A DNA stretch of 64,000 nt, from assembly GCA_965237725.1 (NCBI GenBank), contig OZ250151.1, positions 1,364,001 to 1,428,000 on the forward strand, written 5' to 3'. This DNA is from G965237725 sp965237725 (lineage in GTDB: Bacteria > Pseudomonadota > Gammaproteobacteria > Arenicellales > Poriferihabitantaceae). Below, in pieces: positions 9,079 through 17,873 of the stretch; position 1 is the stretch's first letter; every line of letters starts with the position of its first letter. Below the pieces are notes generated by a model, which did not search any database, was not told the origin of the DNA, and saw only the letters and a list, made by a program, of their open reading frames with translations. Both the position numbers and the translations under genes were made by a program.

Positions 9079-9507
9079 TTATAGTTCCAGAACTTTGGGT
9101 TGCTGGGCCTGGTGTTCGTGTTGCTCACCGGCGTATATTTTTAACTTGCTGAGCATGGCTCGACCCAGTTTATTTCTCGGTAACATGCCTTTAACTGCGT
9201 TTTCGATTACGCGAGTTGGATGTTTCGCAATCATGTCCTTAAAAGCCGTTGCCTTGATACCACCTGGGTGGCCGGTATGGTGGTAGTAAATCTTGTCGTT
9301 AAATTTGTTTCCTGTTACCGCAACTTTTTCTGCGTTGACCACGACAATGTAATCACCGGTATCCGCATGAGGGGTATATTCAGGTTTATGTTTTCCGCGA
9401 AGTCGGTGGGCAATTGCAGCAGCCAGACGGCCGAGAACTTTGTTGTCTGCATCGACAACAAACCAGTCACGTTTGACTTTCTCAGGATTTGCAGAAAATG
9501 TTTTCAT
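9079..9507 (-). CDS. rplM: 50S ribosomal protein L13
   Basis: A 142-residue L13 (uL13), the same length as the E. coli protein. Family motifs are KRDWFVVDADNKVLGRLAAAIA near the N-terminus, GDYIVVVNAEKVAVTGNK in the middle and KGMLPRNKLGRAMLSKLKIYAG towards the C-terminus. It is an early-assembly 50S protein and first gene of the rplM-rpsI pair. The promoter should lie in 9508-9600, but no convincing -35/-10 pair is visible there. Confidence 0.98.
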   Translation of the reverse strand: MKTFSANPEKVKRDWFVVDADNKVLGRLAAAIAHRLRGKHKPEYTPHADTGDYIVVVNAEKVAVTGNKFNDKIYYHHTGHPGGIKATAFKDMIAKHPTRVIENAVKGMLPRNKLGRAMLSKLKIYAGEQHEHQAQQPKVLEL

Positions 9508-9689
9508 TCAACTGTTAAGTTACGGGTAAAATTGGATCGCGGATGATACTGGAGAGACTGCCCAGACACAAGTATTCCGGGGTTATTTCAGGGGATTTTT
9601 AGTGAATATAACGCCTATTTATCGAAAATTCAGCATTTTATTGAGAATTCCCGACAAGGGCCCTAATGAGACCAGGCCAAAACCCAACT

Positions 9690-10050
9690 TAAAGATGCGC
9701 CGCTCCTGCGCGTCCAATAATAATTATTTACTACACAAAGTATTAAAGTGCTTGGGATCGCTCATTCGCATGACCACCATAGCCTGCCCTCGACTCCGAT
9801 CGGGGGGACGGTGGAAAAATCTTTCTGGAAAAGATTTTCGCGAACGAAGTGAGTCCGAAGGATTCGTATCATGGATGATACGAACAAATGCCGCTTGTCC
9901 TCGCGTAAGCGGGGAACCATAAAATCAATTAGCAAAAACCGGTCATGCCATCCTGGCAATGCGCCGCTCCTGCGCATGACCGCCATGGACGGCGGAAATG
10001 TCGAAAATGCAGGAGCATTTTTCGACCCCAAGCCCGCGGCATACCGTACA
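9690..10050. repeat. Gene-free array of short-loop hairpins (composite palindromic repeat)
   Basis: About 360 bp without a plausible gene but with consecutive inverted repeats. They include a 10 bp perfect stem TTCGTATCAT/ATGATACGAA around GG at 9863-9884, CCCTCGA/TCGGGGG near 9787-9806, CCGCTT/AAGCGG at 9891-9912, and an outer GGTCATGC...GCATGACC pair enclosing two small hairpins (about 9941-9981). CCGCC/GGCGG follows, then a GTCGAAAATGC/GCATTTTTCGAC stem with an AGGA loop, and GTAC-ATCCT-GTAC near 10046. Loops repeatedly contain TCC or GGA. The motif GCGCCGCTCCTGCGC occurs twice, near 9697 and 9961. It looks like an intergenic REP/BIME-like element. Overlapping short ORFs are by-products. 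The neighbouring stretch 9508-9690 shows nothing clear beyond the upstream region of rplM. Confidence 0.6.
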
Positions 10051-10060
10051 TCCTGTACAT

Positions 10061-10092
10061 AAAAAAAGGCGCGATCAAAAGGATCGCGCCTT
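10061..10092 (-). terminator. Strong rho-independent terminator of the TRAP-amidase-dehydrogenase operon
   Basis: An 11 bp perfect stem (AAGGCGCGATC at 10066-10076, GATCGCGCCTT at 10082-10092) with an AAAAG loop. In the reverse-strand direction it is followed by a run of U residues (A-tract 10061-10067). It lies 120 bp past the restored stop of the frameshifted dehydrogenase, and no other gene intervenes. Confidence 0.88.
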
Positions 10093-10212
10093 AAAAACCA
10101 AACCGAGGACTGAAATCATGTATCTGCACCGACAATGCCATGGTCCGCTGAATCTACCGTGAACAGAACTCAAAATCACCTGAATTAACTGCTAACCTGG
10201 AACTTTCGCGTA

Positions 10213-11180
10213 TTACGCAACACGATCTTTGGGTTCTTGACCCGCGAAAAATGCATCGAGATTATCCAGCGCCCGAGCACCCATTGCGTCCCTGGTCTCA
10301 AAGGTTGCGCTGCCGATATGAGGCAACATAAAAATATTGTCGAAATCAGAAAATTCAGGATTACCACCAGGTTCCCTGGCAAAACAATCCAGCCCGGCGG
10401 CGGCAATTTTCCTGACTTCAAGGCCGCCATCATGGCCTTTTCATCCACCAATGCACCTCGGGCGCAATTCACTAAAATCGCACCATCCGGCAGCATGCCA
10501 AAGGTATCGATATTCATCATGCCTTTGGACTCGGGGGTTGATGGGCAGTGTAGCGTCAAAAATTGGGACACTTTCAGAAGGGATTCCAGATTGGGATGGA
10601 ATACAGCGCCGTTTTCGAGCTCAGGTTGCAGTTGATTTCGATTGTAATAGTGCACTTCCATATCGAATCCGCGCGCTCGTTTAGCCACCACCTGACCGAC
10701 TTTCCCCATACCCACAATGCCAAGTCGTTTTCCGCTAACCTGATGCCCCACCATAAACGAAGGGCTCCATGTGGACCAGCGTTTTTCCCGAACCATTCGA
10801 TCACCTTCGGGCGCTCGCCTTGCGGCACCGAGCAATAGCAGTATGGCGATTTCTGCGGTAGCGTCGGACAACACATCCGGTGTGTTGGTTACAATGATAC
10901 CTTTTGCCTTTAGTGCTTCCAGATCGCAGTGGTCGGTGCCAACTGAATAATTGGCTATGATTCGGGTTTTATTTCCCAGTTGTGAAACCACATCAGCATG
11001 AAAAATTTCCGAATGACAAGGCATAATTCCATCAACCTTGTGACTGATTTCGATAATCTTTTCAGAATTATTGATGCTGTCTTCAGGATTAAGAATCAGG
11101 TCGTAGCTTTGTGCCGCGCGAATTTCTGTTTTTTCCGATAACTTTCTGGTAATCCATAGAACGGGTTTGGAAGACATCAA
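10213..11180 (-). pseudogene. D-2-hydroxyacid dehydrogenase with a single-base frameshift
   Basis: An NAD(P)-dependent 2-hydroxyacid dehydrogenase of the glyoxylate/hydroxypyruvate reductase type. It has the substrate-domain NYSVGTDHCDLEALKAKGI, the Rossmann motif LGIVGMGKVGQVVAKRA and the catalytic-Arg segment GAILVNCARGALVDE. After KAMMAALKSGK the open frame degenerates into a nonsense tail that stops at 10185. Shifting frame by one base at the A4 run (plus-strand T run 10407-10410) restores the expected ending IAAAGLDCFAREPGGNPEF...MLPHIGSATFETRD, which includes the catalytic His, and stops at 10213. One missing A in the homopolymer explains everything. This is either a recent disabling mutation or a sequencing error. 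It is the last gene of the TRAP-amidase operon and may reduce an imported 2-oxoacid. Confidence 0.85.
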
Positions 11181-11200
11181 TTACGACAAGACTACCGATT

Positions 11201-11404
11201 TTATTTGTCCGATTTACGAATGCATTCGTCCCAGAAATCATAGCTGGCCAGCCCGAGAACAAAAATAGTTATGATCACAAACGGCAGCCCGCCGAGAAGA
11301 CCGGCAAACCCGGTCGAAATACTGTGGGCCAGACCAAGCACAAATCCCCCCATAACGATTATGCCTATAAGCCCGGCGATAAACTTTGTTGTTCTACTAA
11401 CCAT
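11201..11404 (-). CDS. Small two-helix membrane protein of unknown function
   Basis: A 67-residue protein with two predicted membrane helices, about residues 7-28 (FIAGLIGIIVMGGFVLGLAH) and 38-54 (LPFVIITIFVLGLASYD), and a charged C-terminus. I do not recognise a family. It lies 18 bp after the amidase gene and 20 bp before the dehydrogenase, inside the TRAP transporter operon, which supports it as a real gene. No function is proposed. Confidence 0.6.
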   Translation of the reverse strand: MVSRTTKFIAGLIGIIVMGGFVLGLAHSISTGFAGLLGGLPFVIITIFVLGLASYDFWDECIRKSDK

Positions 11405-11422
11405 AGTTAATAACCCTTATTT

Positions 11423-12769
11423 TCAATCCTGTTCCGAATTCAGATAGTTTAACAGCCATCGGGTAGTTCGCAACAACCGATGATCCTCATATTTGCCGCC
11501 AACCAGCTGAATCCCAATAGGAAGCCCATTATTTGATGTTAATAGGGGTATGGATAAACACGGCAGTCCGCATAAAGTCCAAATGGTGCTGCAAATAGGG
11601 TCACCGGTACCGTCTCCGAAAAGCGGTGCTTCCCCCAGGGCGGATGGCGTAACAATGGCATCATAATCATGGAAAAAAGTTTCAAACCATTGGTTAGCCG
11701 ATTGCAATACTTCCACAGCCTCATTGTATTGGCTGTTGGTGCGCTGTTTCGCTGATTCAAATGCCTGTTGTACGGTATCGCTTAACTGGTCTGGATGATT
11801 TTCTCGCGGCTCTTTGAGACAGCGATAAATTTCATAGTCGTATATCACCTTATGACATTCGATTAACGCAGCAAAAGACAATGGCGACGGTATTCGCTCA
11901 ATATGGCCATTCATGGCGGTGATGAATTCTTCGCAACCTTCCACGGTATCCTCGGCATATTTTCCTGCATAAGGCATATCGATCCAGACCAGATCCGGTT
12001 CCACCGGCACATCAGATAGATAACCTTCCAGCATTGCCGGTTTAGGCGTTATATAACTGGCGCTATCGGTATGGTCGAAACCACGCAATTGATCGCAAAG
12101 CAAGGCAATGTCCCCTGGGTCTCTTGCAAACATGCCGACCTGGTCCAGGGTCTGGGAGGTTTGCATTACCCCGCGACGGGAAATAATGCCCTGACTTGGT
12201 TTGAAGCCATAAACCCCACAGAATGATGCGGGTCGGATAACCGAACCATTAGTCTGGCTGCCGATGGCCAGGGGGGTGTGTCCAGCAGCAACCGCCGCCG
12301 CTGATCCGCTGGAGGATCCACCAGGACTATAGTCATAATTATGGGGGTTTCGTGTATCTGCGGCATGCATATAGGCGAATTCTGTAGTCACGGTTTTGCC
12401 CAGAATAACCGCTCCAGACTCGCGTAATTTCTCCACCACTGCACAATCCTTCTCCGGGGTTCGCCCGTCATAGATCGCGCTGCCACGTTCTGTGGGCATA
12501 TCTAAAGTATCAAAAATATCCTTAATCCCAACTGGAATTCCGTGGAGATTTCCAACGGGTTTTCCACTTCGCCGAATAGTATCCATGTCAGCCGCTTGTT
12601 TTAGGGCATATTCGCTATCGAGATATTCCCAGGCGTGAATATCAGAATCGGTTTTGTCTATTTGTTCGAGACAGGACTTAACCAGTAACTCTGATTTCAT
12701 TTTACCCTGTTTAATTGCGGCTACCTGCGCTCTCACCGAATTCGGATCGGTTTCCGCTGAATTACTCAT
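11423..12769 (-). CDS. Amidase signature family amidohydrolase
   Basis: A 448-residue amidase. The Ser-cisSer-Lys triad is visible: Lys in GIKDIFDT, then the Gly/Ser-rich core SPGGSSSGSAAAVAAG and IGSQTNGSVIRPASFCG with the nucleophilic Ser. The C-terminal part LPCLSIPLLTSNNGLPIGIQLVG is also typical. Start chosen at the ATG giving MSNSAETDPNS (12769), because the longer frame overlaps the dctM stop and adds an implausible hydrophobic leader. It hydrolyses a carboxamide to acid and ammonia in the cytosol. Its place after dctPQM suggests that an imported substrate is an amide or yields one; this is inference. Confidence 0.9.
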   Translation of the reverse strand: MSNSAETDPNSVRAQVAAIKQGKMKSELLVKSCLEQIDKTDSDIHAWEYLDSEYALKQAADMDTIRRSGKPVGNLHGIPVGIKDIFDTLDMPTERGSAIYDGRTPEKDCAVVEKLRESGAVILGKTVTTEFAYMHAADTRNPHNYDYSPGGSSSGSAAAVAAGHTPLAIGSQTNGSVIRPASFCGVYGFKPSQGIISRRGVMQTSQTLDQVGMFARDPGDIALLCDQLRGFDHTDSASYITPKPAMLEGYLSDVPVEPDLVWIDMPYAGKYAEDTVEGCEEFITAMNGHIERIPSPLSFAALIECHKVIYDYEIYRCLKEPRENHPDQLSDTVQQAFESAKQRTNSQYNEAVEVLQSANQWFETFFHDYDAIVTPSALGEAPLFGDGTGDPICSTIWTLCGLPCLSIPLLTSNNGLPIGIQLVGGKYEDHRLLRTTRWLLNYLNSEQD

Positions 12770-12809
12770 ATAAATTCCGTCCTGGTCAATCCTTGTCAAT
12801 CCTGGAAAA

Positions 12810-14177
12810 TTAAGGAATATAGGGACCAAACAAATAATCAGGAAACCACAATGCAATCGCGGGGAACATATACATCAGGAACATACAGAATATGACGATA
12901 CCAAGATAGGGCAAGATGCCTTTAAATATCTCCACCAGCTCGATCTGTTTCCTGAGCACCCCTTTAAGATAGAAAGCCGACGGTGCCATAGGTGGCGTCA
13001 GGAAAGAAGTCTGCAGGTTCAGCGCTACCAGCATGGCAAAAAAGTAGGGATTAACGCCAAATACTTCAACCAATGGCAGGAAAATGGGTACGAATATGAT
13101 CAGTATTTCTGACCATTCCAGGGGCCACCCCAGCAGGAAGATGATCAGCTGGCACATGATCAGGAACTGCCAGGGTTCGAGGTCCATGGCAAGGAACCAG
13201 TGCTCAATCACAGTGTGCCCGCCGAGATAGGAAAATACCGACGCAAAGGTCCAAGAACCAACAAACAGCCAGCACACCATTGCCGTGGTTTTAGCACACA
13301 GAAAAACCGATTCCTTGACTTTAGCCCACGTGAGAGATCGATACAGAACGGCGAGTACCAATCCCCCCAGCGCACCCATAGCAGCCGCTTCGGCAGGGGT
13401 TGCGAGCCCGGCCAGGATTGAGCCAAGAACCAGCATGATCAACACCGTGAGCGGAACAAAGGATGTTAATAGTTGAAAATAAATTTCGCGCCTGGTGTAT
13501 GGCTGGTCCTCGGCCGGTTTCGGTGCGATAGACGGATTAATCCACACCCGCACAATGACATATACAATATAAAGCCCGGCCAACAAAAACCCGGGGAAAA
13601 CCGCTGCCGCATACAGCCGCAGTGGCGACAACTCGGCAATCGCTGCGTATACGATCAACATGATTGATGGCGGAATGAGGATGCCCAGTGTCCCTCCGGC
13701 ACAGATAACCCCGGCGGCAAAGTCCTTGCGATAATGGGCGTTGGCCATGGCTGGAAATGCCAGCAGGCCCATCAGGGTTACTACCGCACCGACAATTCCG
13801 CTGGCCGTGGAAAATACCGCACAGGTAACAAGTGCGGCTATGGCCATGGAACCCGGCAGGTTGCGGGCGGCGAGTTGCAGAGATGAAAACAGCCTGTCGA
13901 CAATATTAGCCCGTGAAACCACGTATCCCATAAACAAGAACAACGGTATCGCCACCAGGGTGTCGTTCTCCATTACCGAATAGGTATTCTGGTTGAGCAG
14001 ATAAAAAATCCGATTGTCGAAAGCGTCAGCGATGACTTCGATAGAACCCGACTGGTGATAGGCGTAGTAGCCGAATCCGACGCCCATTGCTATTAGCGTG
14101 AATGCAATGGGAAATCCAAGCAGGACCAGTGCAATAAACAGGCTCAGCATCAGGATTGCGATTTCAGGATTCGTCAT
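12810..14177 (-). CDS. dctM: TRAP transporter large permease, DctM family
   Basis: A 455-residue polytopic protein with about 12 membrane helices, covering most of its length. Typical DctM segments are LVAIPLFLFMGYVVSRANIVDRLF, VCAGGTLGILIPPSIMLIVYA and LNLQTSFLTPPMAPSAFYLKGV. It forms the sodium-coupled channel of a tripartite ATP-independent periplasmic transporter with DctQ and the binding protein. It is slightly longer than the usual 425-440 residues. It lies 51 bp after dctQ and 40 bp before the amidase. Confidence 0.94.
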   Translation of the reverse strand: MTNPEIAILMLSLFIALVLLGFPIAFTLIAMGVGFGYYAYHQSGSIEVIADAFDNRIFYLLNQNTYSVMENDTLVAIPLFLFMGYVVSRANIVDRLFSSLQLAARNLPGSMAIAALVTCAVFSTASGIVGAVVTLMGLLAFPAMANAHYRKDFAAGVICAGGTLGILIPPSIMLIVYAAIAELSPLRLYAAAVFPGFLLAGLYIVYVIVRVWINPSIAPKPAEDQPYTRREIYFQLLTSFVPLTVLIMLVLGSILAGLATPAEAAAMGALGGLVLAVLYRSLTWAKVKESVFLCAKTTAMVCWLFVGSWTFASVFSYLGGHTVIEHWFLAMDLEPWQFLIMCQLIIFLLGWPLEWSEILIIFVPIFLPLVEVFGVNPYFFAMLVALNLQTSFLTPPMAPSAFYLKGVLRKQIELVEIFKGILPYLGIVIFCMFLMYMFPAIALWFPDYLFGPYIP

Positions 14178-14228
14178 TCTCCGATCAACTCGTGATAAAG
14201 TGTATTTGTTATTGTTGTGTTTACGGAT

Positions 14229-14807
14229 TTATTTTTCGGCTTCCATTTCTGCGGCCCGGGCCATCAGTTCTTCTTCGGTTCCGTGGACGTCTTCCAGTCG
14301 CTCCATCCATTGCCCTGAACGCATTGCCTTCGCGCATCGCAACAGTTCGGCAATTCCCTGGATAATCAGTAACCCACCGGCCACTGGGATCAGGGTCTTA
14401 AAAAAATAAATCTGGATTCGGGCAGGGGAGTTCCAACTGACTTCCTTGTAACGCCAGGAATCGGAAGCTATTTCAGCACCATACCAGACCAGCGCGAGCA
14501 TGCCCGGAAAAAAGAACAAAATGTAAAGAACAAAATCAATGCTTGCCTGGACCTTGACAGGAAGTAGACGATAAAGAAAATCCCCGCGTATGTGAGTATC
14601 CTGTGCCAACGCGTATGCGCCAGCCATGAGGAATAAGGCGCCATACATCTGCACCATCATGTCAAATACCCACACGGTGGGTGAATTCAACAAATATCGC
14701 ACGAAAACTTCGTATGAGACTGAAAAAGTGAGAATGAGAATGCACCAGCCGAAGGCGCGACCAACCCAGATACTCAGGCTCTCTATGGCATAGATGATCT
14801 TAGTCAA
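14229..14807 (-). CDS. dctQ: TRAP transporter small permease, DctQ family
   Basis: A roughly 192-residue protein with four membrane helices. The DctQ hallmark VSYEVFVRYLLNSPTVWVFDMMVQMYGALFLMAGAYALAQDTHIRGDFLYRLL is spread over the second to third helices. The frame opens at a TTG at 14852 that lies inside a terminator-like hairpin, so I place the start at the TTG of 14807 (SLTKIIYAIESL). No ATG is available and no clear ribosome-binding site settles it. It pairs with DctM. Confidence 0.85.
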   Translation of the reverse strand: MTKIIYAIESLSIWVGRAFGWCILILTFSVSYEVFVRYLLNSPTVWVFDMMVQMYGALFLMAGAYALAQDTHIRGDFLYRLLPVKVQASIDFVLYILFFFPGMLALVWYGAEIASDSWRYKEVSWNSPARIQIYFFKTLIPVAGGLLIIQGIAELLRCAKAMRSGQWMERLEDVHGTEEELMARAAEMEAEK

Positions 14808-14842
14808 ACTTGCTAATCCAGTTGTTGTCCAGATTATTAAAC

Positions 14843-14879
14843 TAAAAAACAAAGCGGAGGTCGATAATCGACCTCCGCT
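14843..14879 (-). terminator. Intercistronic terminator-like hairpin between dctP and dctQ
   Basis: An 11 bp perfect stem GCGGAGGTCGA/TCGACCTCCGC (14854-14864 and 14868-14878) with a TAA loop. On the reverse strand it is followed by UUUGUUUUUUAG. It sits right after the binding-protein gene and before the permease genes. Partial termination here would keep the binding protein in excess over the membrane subunits, as is common for binding-protein transporters. Confidence 0.75.
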
Positions 14880-14905
14880 GTTTTAATATAAACCGGTTAT
14901 TTTAA

Positions 14906-16120
14906 CTAACCAAAATAGTGGTTATAGGCCAGTTTGTAATCAGGCTGATTCAGATTCAGATAGTTCATTACCGATTCAGCATACTCTTTCTGAGAAGCAA
15001 TAACCTTGGCAAAGAAAGGATCCTCACCTGACATACGCGCAATGACGATATCCCATGCTTTTAGCTGTTCTAGCATAACCGAATCAGGGGTACGGTGAAC
15101 ATTAACGCCCTGTTCTGTAGCTAGCTTAACCAGATCATCTGCATAACGCTTGGTGTTATGCCAGTAGAAATTGGAGTTTTCAGCTTCAGAGGCATACTTC
15201 AGAATGGCTTGCAATTCAGCAGAAAGCCCATTGTAGGTATCTTTGTTAAAAGTAACCTCAAAGAATTCCTGGGACTGGTGGAAACTTGCAAGGTGATAAT
15301 CCTTGGAAACATCCTGCATGCCGAAGTCACGGTCAGAAGTTGGGTTATTAAATTCTGCCGCATCAATCAGACCTGATTTCATCGCAGGCTGAATTTCTCC
15401 GCCAGGTAGTTGTACTACAGACATGCCCATTTCAAGCAATACGTCAGCCGCAAGGCCTACAGTACGGTATTTCAGACCAACCATCTGGCTTGCATCGGTG
15501 ATATGTTCTTTAAACCAACCAAGGGGTTGCGCTGGCATTGGGCTATTGAAGAAACTGACCACGTTCAGGCCAAGACTATCCATTAACTCATTAAACAAAT
15601 CCATACCACCACCATAGTGCACCCAGCCGAGAACTTCCTGACTGGACCAGCCAAAACAGGGGCCGGTTCCGAACAAAGATGCAGCAGCTGATTTTGAATA
15701 CCAGTATGCAGGCACATAGTGGGCCGCATCTAGCACGCCGCGATGCACAGCATCCTGGATTTGACTGGTTTTTACAACTGAGTTGACCGGCAGTAGCTCA
15801 ATAGTCAATGCGCCACCTGCCATTGCATTCACGCGATCGACATAGGACTGAGCATTTTCCAGAAAAATACCGCCGCCCCAGGCCGCTTGCATTTTTAAAT
15901 TAATCGGCTCGTCATCAGTTGCCATCATTGCACCAGATTCCAGCTCTGAAATCTTTTGCTGGGCCGCTTCAAGTTGCGCTTCAAGGGCAGTGGCCTTCTC
16001 CATTGCAGCTTTTTCCGCTTTGTCGTCGGTACAACTGGTCAACCCGACGGCGGCGGCGGTAGCGGTAGCACCGACTGCTGCACCCTTGAGAAATTTACGT
16101 CTCGATTGTATATCTTTCAT
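14906..16120 (-). CDS. dctP: TRAP transporter substrate-binding protein, DctP/TakP type, Tat-exported
   Basis: A 404-residue periplasmic binding protein. The start MKDIQSRRKFLKGAAVGA is a twin-arginine signal; the hydrophobic stretch ends at LTSC, a lipobox that may lipidate Cys30. Residues 35-63 form a short Ala/Glu/Lys-rich coiled coil. The binding domain contains KYRTVGLAADVLLEMGMSV and PGGEIQPAMKSGLIDAAEF, as in TakP-like proteins that bind 2-oxo monocarboxylates through the conserved Arg. The associated amidase and hydroxyacid dehydrogenase fit a 2-oxo or 2-hydroxy acid or a related amide. The ligand is inference. It is the first gene of the operon ending at the 10.06 kb terminator. Confidence 0.9.
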   Translation of the reverse strand: MKDIQSRRKFLKGAAVGATATAAAVGLTSCTDDKAEKAAMEKATALEAQLEAAQQKISELESGAMMATDDEPINLKMQAAWGGGIFLENAQSYVDRVNAMAGGALTIELLPVNSVVKTSQIQDAVHRGVLDAAHYVPAYWYSKSAAASLFGTGPCFGWSSQEVLGWVHYGGGMDLFNELMDSLGLNVVSFFNSPMPAQPLGWFKEHITDASQMVGLKYRTVGLAADVLLEMGMSVVQLPGGEIQPAMKSGLIDAAEFNNPTSDRDFGMQDVSKDYHLASFHQSQEFFEVTFNKDTYNGLSAELQAILKYASEAENSNFYWHNTKRYADDLVKLATEQGVNVHRTPDSVMLEQLKAWDIVIARMSGEDPFFAKVIASQKEYAESVMNYLNLNQPDYKLAYNHYFG

Positions 16121-16192
16121 GATTTCTCCTCGTTATAGTATTTGATGTCTATGTATCAGATAGATTTGTTGCGTTTACTAAAAGATTCGTTA

Positions 16193-16225
16193 TAAGCATT
16201 ATTGATAAATTCAATAATATGCTTA
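16193..16225. promoter_or_regulatory. Palindrome upstream of dctP, candidate operator
   Basis: An imperfect inverted repeat TAAGCAT...TATTGA / TCAATA...ATGCTTA, centred near 16208, 73-105 bp upstream of the dctP start. The right arm carries two extra bases. It lacks a U-tract for the reverse strand, so a transcription-factor site is as likely as an RNA hairpin. No regulator gene lies adjacent. Confidence 0.35.
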
Positions 16226-16304
16226 AATCTTACTGGAATAAGGGGTGGGTAGCAATCTAAGGTTCGCTTCAGAAAGCAGCGTTTTGGTTTGGTTTTGGAC
16301 TGGT

Positions 16305-16619
16305 TTAGATTTTCAGGCGCTCCACAATTTCACCTTTTATCAGGTGTTTATCGATAATTTCATCAACATCTTCAATATCCACGTAGCTGTACCAGGTTTC
16401 TTCAGGGTACACCACCATAACCGGGCCTTCGTCACAACGGTCGAGACAACCCGCTTGATTTATTCGCACCTGTCCTCGGCCATGCAGCCCGAGCTCTTTT
16501 AATCTCGCTTTGGCGTGATCCCGGCAGGCAACGGAATCAAAATCTGCACAACATCGCTTGCCATTGTCCCGCTGGTTAATACAAAAAAACACATGTCTTT
16601 TATAGTATGGCTCAGTCAT
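16305..16619 (-). CDS. Thioredoxin-like [2Fe-2S] ferredoxin
   Basis: A 104-residue protein of the (2Fe-2S) ferredoxin family with a thioredoxin-like fold (NuoE-like/Shethna type). Cluster cysteines appear in VFFCINQRDNGKRCCADFD and, about 50 residues later, NQAGCLDRCDEGPVMVVYPE, the family signature. It lies 40 bp downstream of glcF on the same strand. It could accept or pass electrons linked to glycolate oxidation, but similar genes are found in varied contexts. Role is inference. Confidence 0.88.
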   Translation of the reverse strand: MTEPYYKRHVFFCINQRDNGKRCCADFDSVACRDHAKARLKELGLHGRGQVRINQAGCLDRCDEGPVMVVYPEETWYSYVDIEDVDEIIDKHLIKGEIVERLKI

Positions 16620-16659
16620 CGACTATTGATTTTCCAGAAGTTAATAGCCAAGTATACAT

Positions 16660-17871
16660 TTAGAGCAATAATTCTACCCAATGTTTTATCGGTCGATCGG
16701 GATTCACATTCAGATGAGCCTGGCAACCCACATTGGCGGTACACCATACATCAGCAGCTGTGGCGCTAAGATTTTCAAGCTTGGCGTTTTTCAACTCTCC
16801 AGAGATTTTCGGTTGTAACAGGCTGTAGGTTCCCGCAGACCCGCAGCATAGTTGTGAATCTCCAATGGAAACCAGGGTATAGCCCACCCGCTCAAGAATG
16901 CCTTCTACAACCCCGGTGATCTTCTGGCCATGTTGTAATGTACAGGGCGGATGAAAAGCAACGGTTGATGATGAATCACTGACCACAAAACCGGCATCGA
17001 TTTCCCTGTCCAAGATTTCGCATAGATCCGCAGAATTTTCTGCGATTGCCGTTGCTCGAGACAAATAATCTGGATCATCCTGGAACAAATCGGGGTATTC
17101 CTTGATAGTCACCCCACAACCACTTGCAGTGATGATAAAACCTTCGACGCCCTGTTCCAGCATCGGATACCAGTTGTCTATCAATAATTTTGCGCTGATT
17201 TTGGCTTGTGCCGCGGTGGTGGTGTGCAAGTCAACAGACCCACAACACCCTGCCCCGGCAGACTCCACAAGGGATATTCCCAGCCTGTCCAGCACCTGGG
17301 CCGCAGCAAGATTTGTCGATGGTGCAAGCGCGGGCTGCACACAGCCTCCCAGGACCACAAATTTTCTTGGATGCACCGCTGCCGGCCACGGCATCTTTCT
17401 GCCCGATTGTGCCGGTGGGATACCGTCACTTATAAATGCCGGCAATAGCGTTTGAATCAGTCGTCCGAGTTTCAGCATGCCCGCAAATAACCGTCTGCTG
17501 CGGACCACAAATGCGATTAACTGCCTTGTTAGCCGATCCGGCAAATTTCGTTGTTTTTGCTGATTCAACACCCCCCGCCCAATTTCAAGCAACTTGCCGT
17601 ATTCCACCCCCGACGGGCATGTGGTTTCGCAGGATCGACAGCTCAGACAGCGGTCCAGATGCAATTCGATATTCGCATTGGCTGGCTCTCCTTCGAGGAG
17701 TTGCTTGATCTGATAAATTCGCCCACGGGGACCGTCGAGCTCGTCGCCGAGCAATTGATAAGTCGGACAGGTGGCATTGCAAAATCCACAGTGCACACAT
17801 TTTCGCAAGATTGCCTCTCCTTGCTGCCCTATAGTTGTATCAACGAATTTTGGCAGAATGCTGGTTTGCAT
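16660..17871 (-). CDS. glcF: Glycolate oxidase iron-sulfur subunit
   Basis: A 403-residue Fe-S subunit of glycolate dehydrogenase. Two [4Fe-4S] motifs lie in the first 80 residues, CVHCGFCNATCPTY and CLSCRSCETTCPSGVEYG. Two CCG (heterodisulfide-reductase-like) domains follow, with SAGAGCCGSVDLHT and QLCCGSAGTYSLLQP. It passes electrons from the flavoprotein GlcD/GlcE to the quinone pool at the inner membrane. It starts 2 bp after the glcE stop. Order glcD-glcE-glcF matches E. coli. Confidence 0.95.
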   Translation of the reverse strand: MQTSILPKFVDTTIGQQGEAILRKCVHCGFCNATCPTYQLLGDELDGPRGRIYQIKQLLEGEPANANIELHLDRCLSCRSCETTCPSGVEYGKLLEIGRGVLNQQKQRNLPDRLTRQLIAFVVRSRRLFAGMLKLGRLIQTLLPAFISDGIPPAQSGRKMPWPAAVHPRKFVVLGGCVQPALAPSTNLAAAQVLDRLGISLVESAGAGCCGSVDLHTTTAAQAKISAKLLIDNWYPMLEQGVEGFIITASGCGVTIKEYPDLFQDDPDYLSRATAIAENSADLCEILDREIDAGFVVSDSSSTVAFHPPCTLQHGQKITGVVEGILERVGYTLVSIGDSQLCCGSAGTYSLLQPKISGELKNAKLENLSATAADVWCTANVGCQAHLNVNPDRPIKHWVELLL

Positions 17872-17873
17872 TT

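Noticed and set aside
9690..10050. Possible CRISPR array
   Set aside because: The palindromes differ from one another, spacing is irregular and no cas gene is near.
9602..10062. Short ORFs in the hairpin region
   Set aside because: They overlap one another on both strands, are Arg/Pro/Ser-rich and match no family. Inverted repeats explain them.
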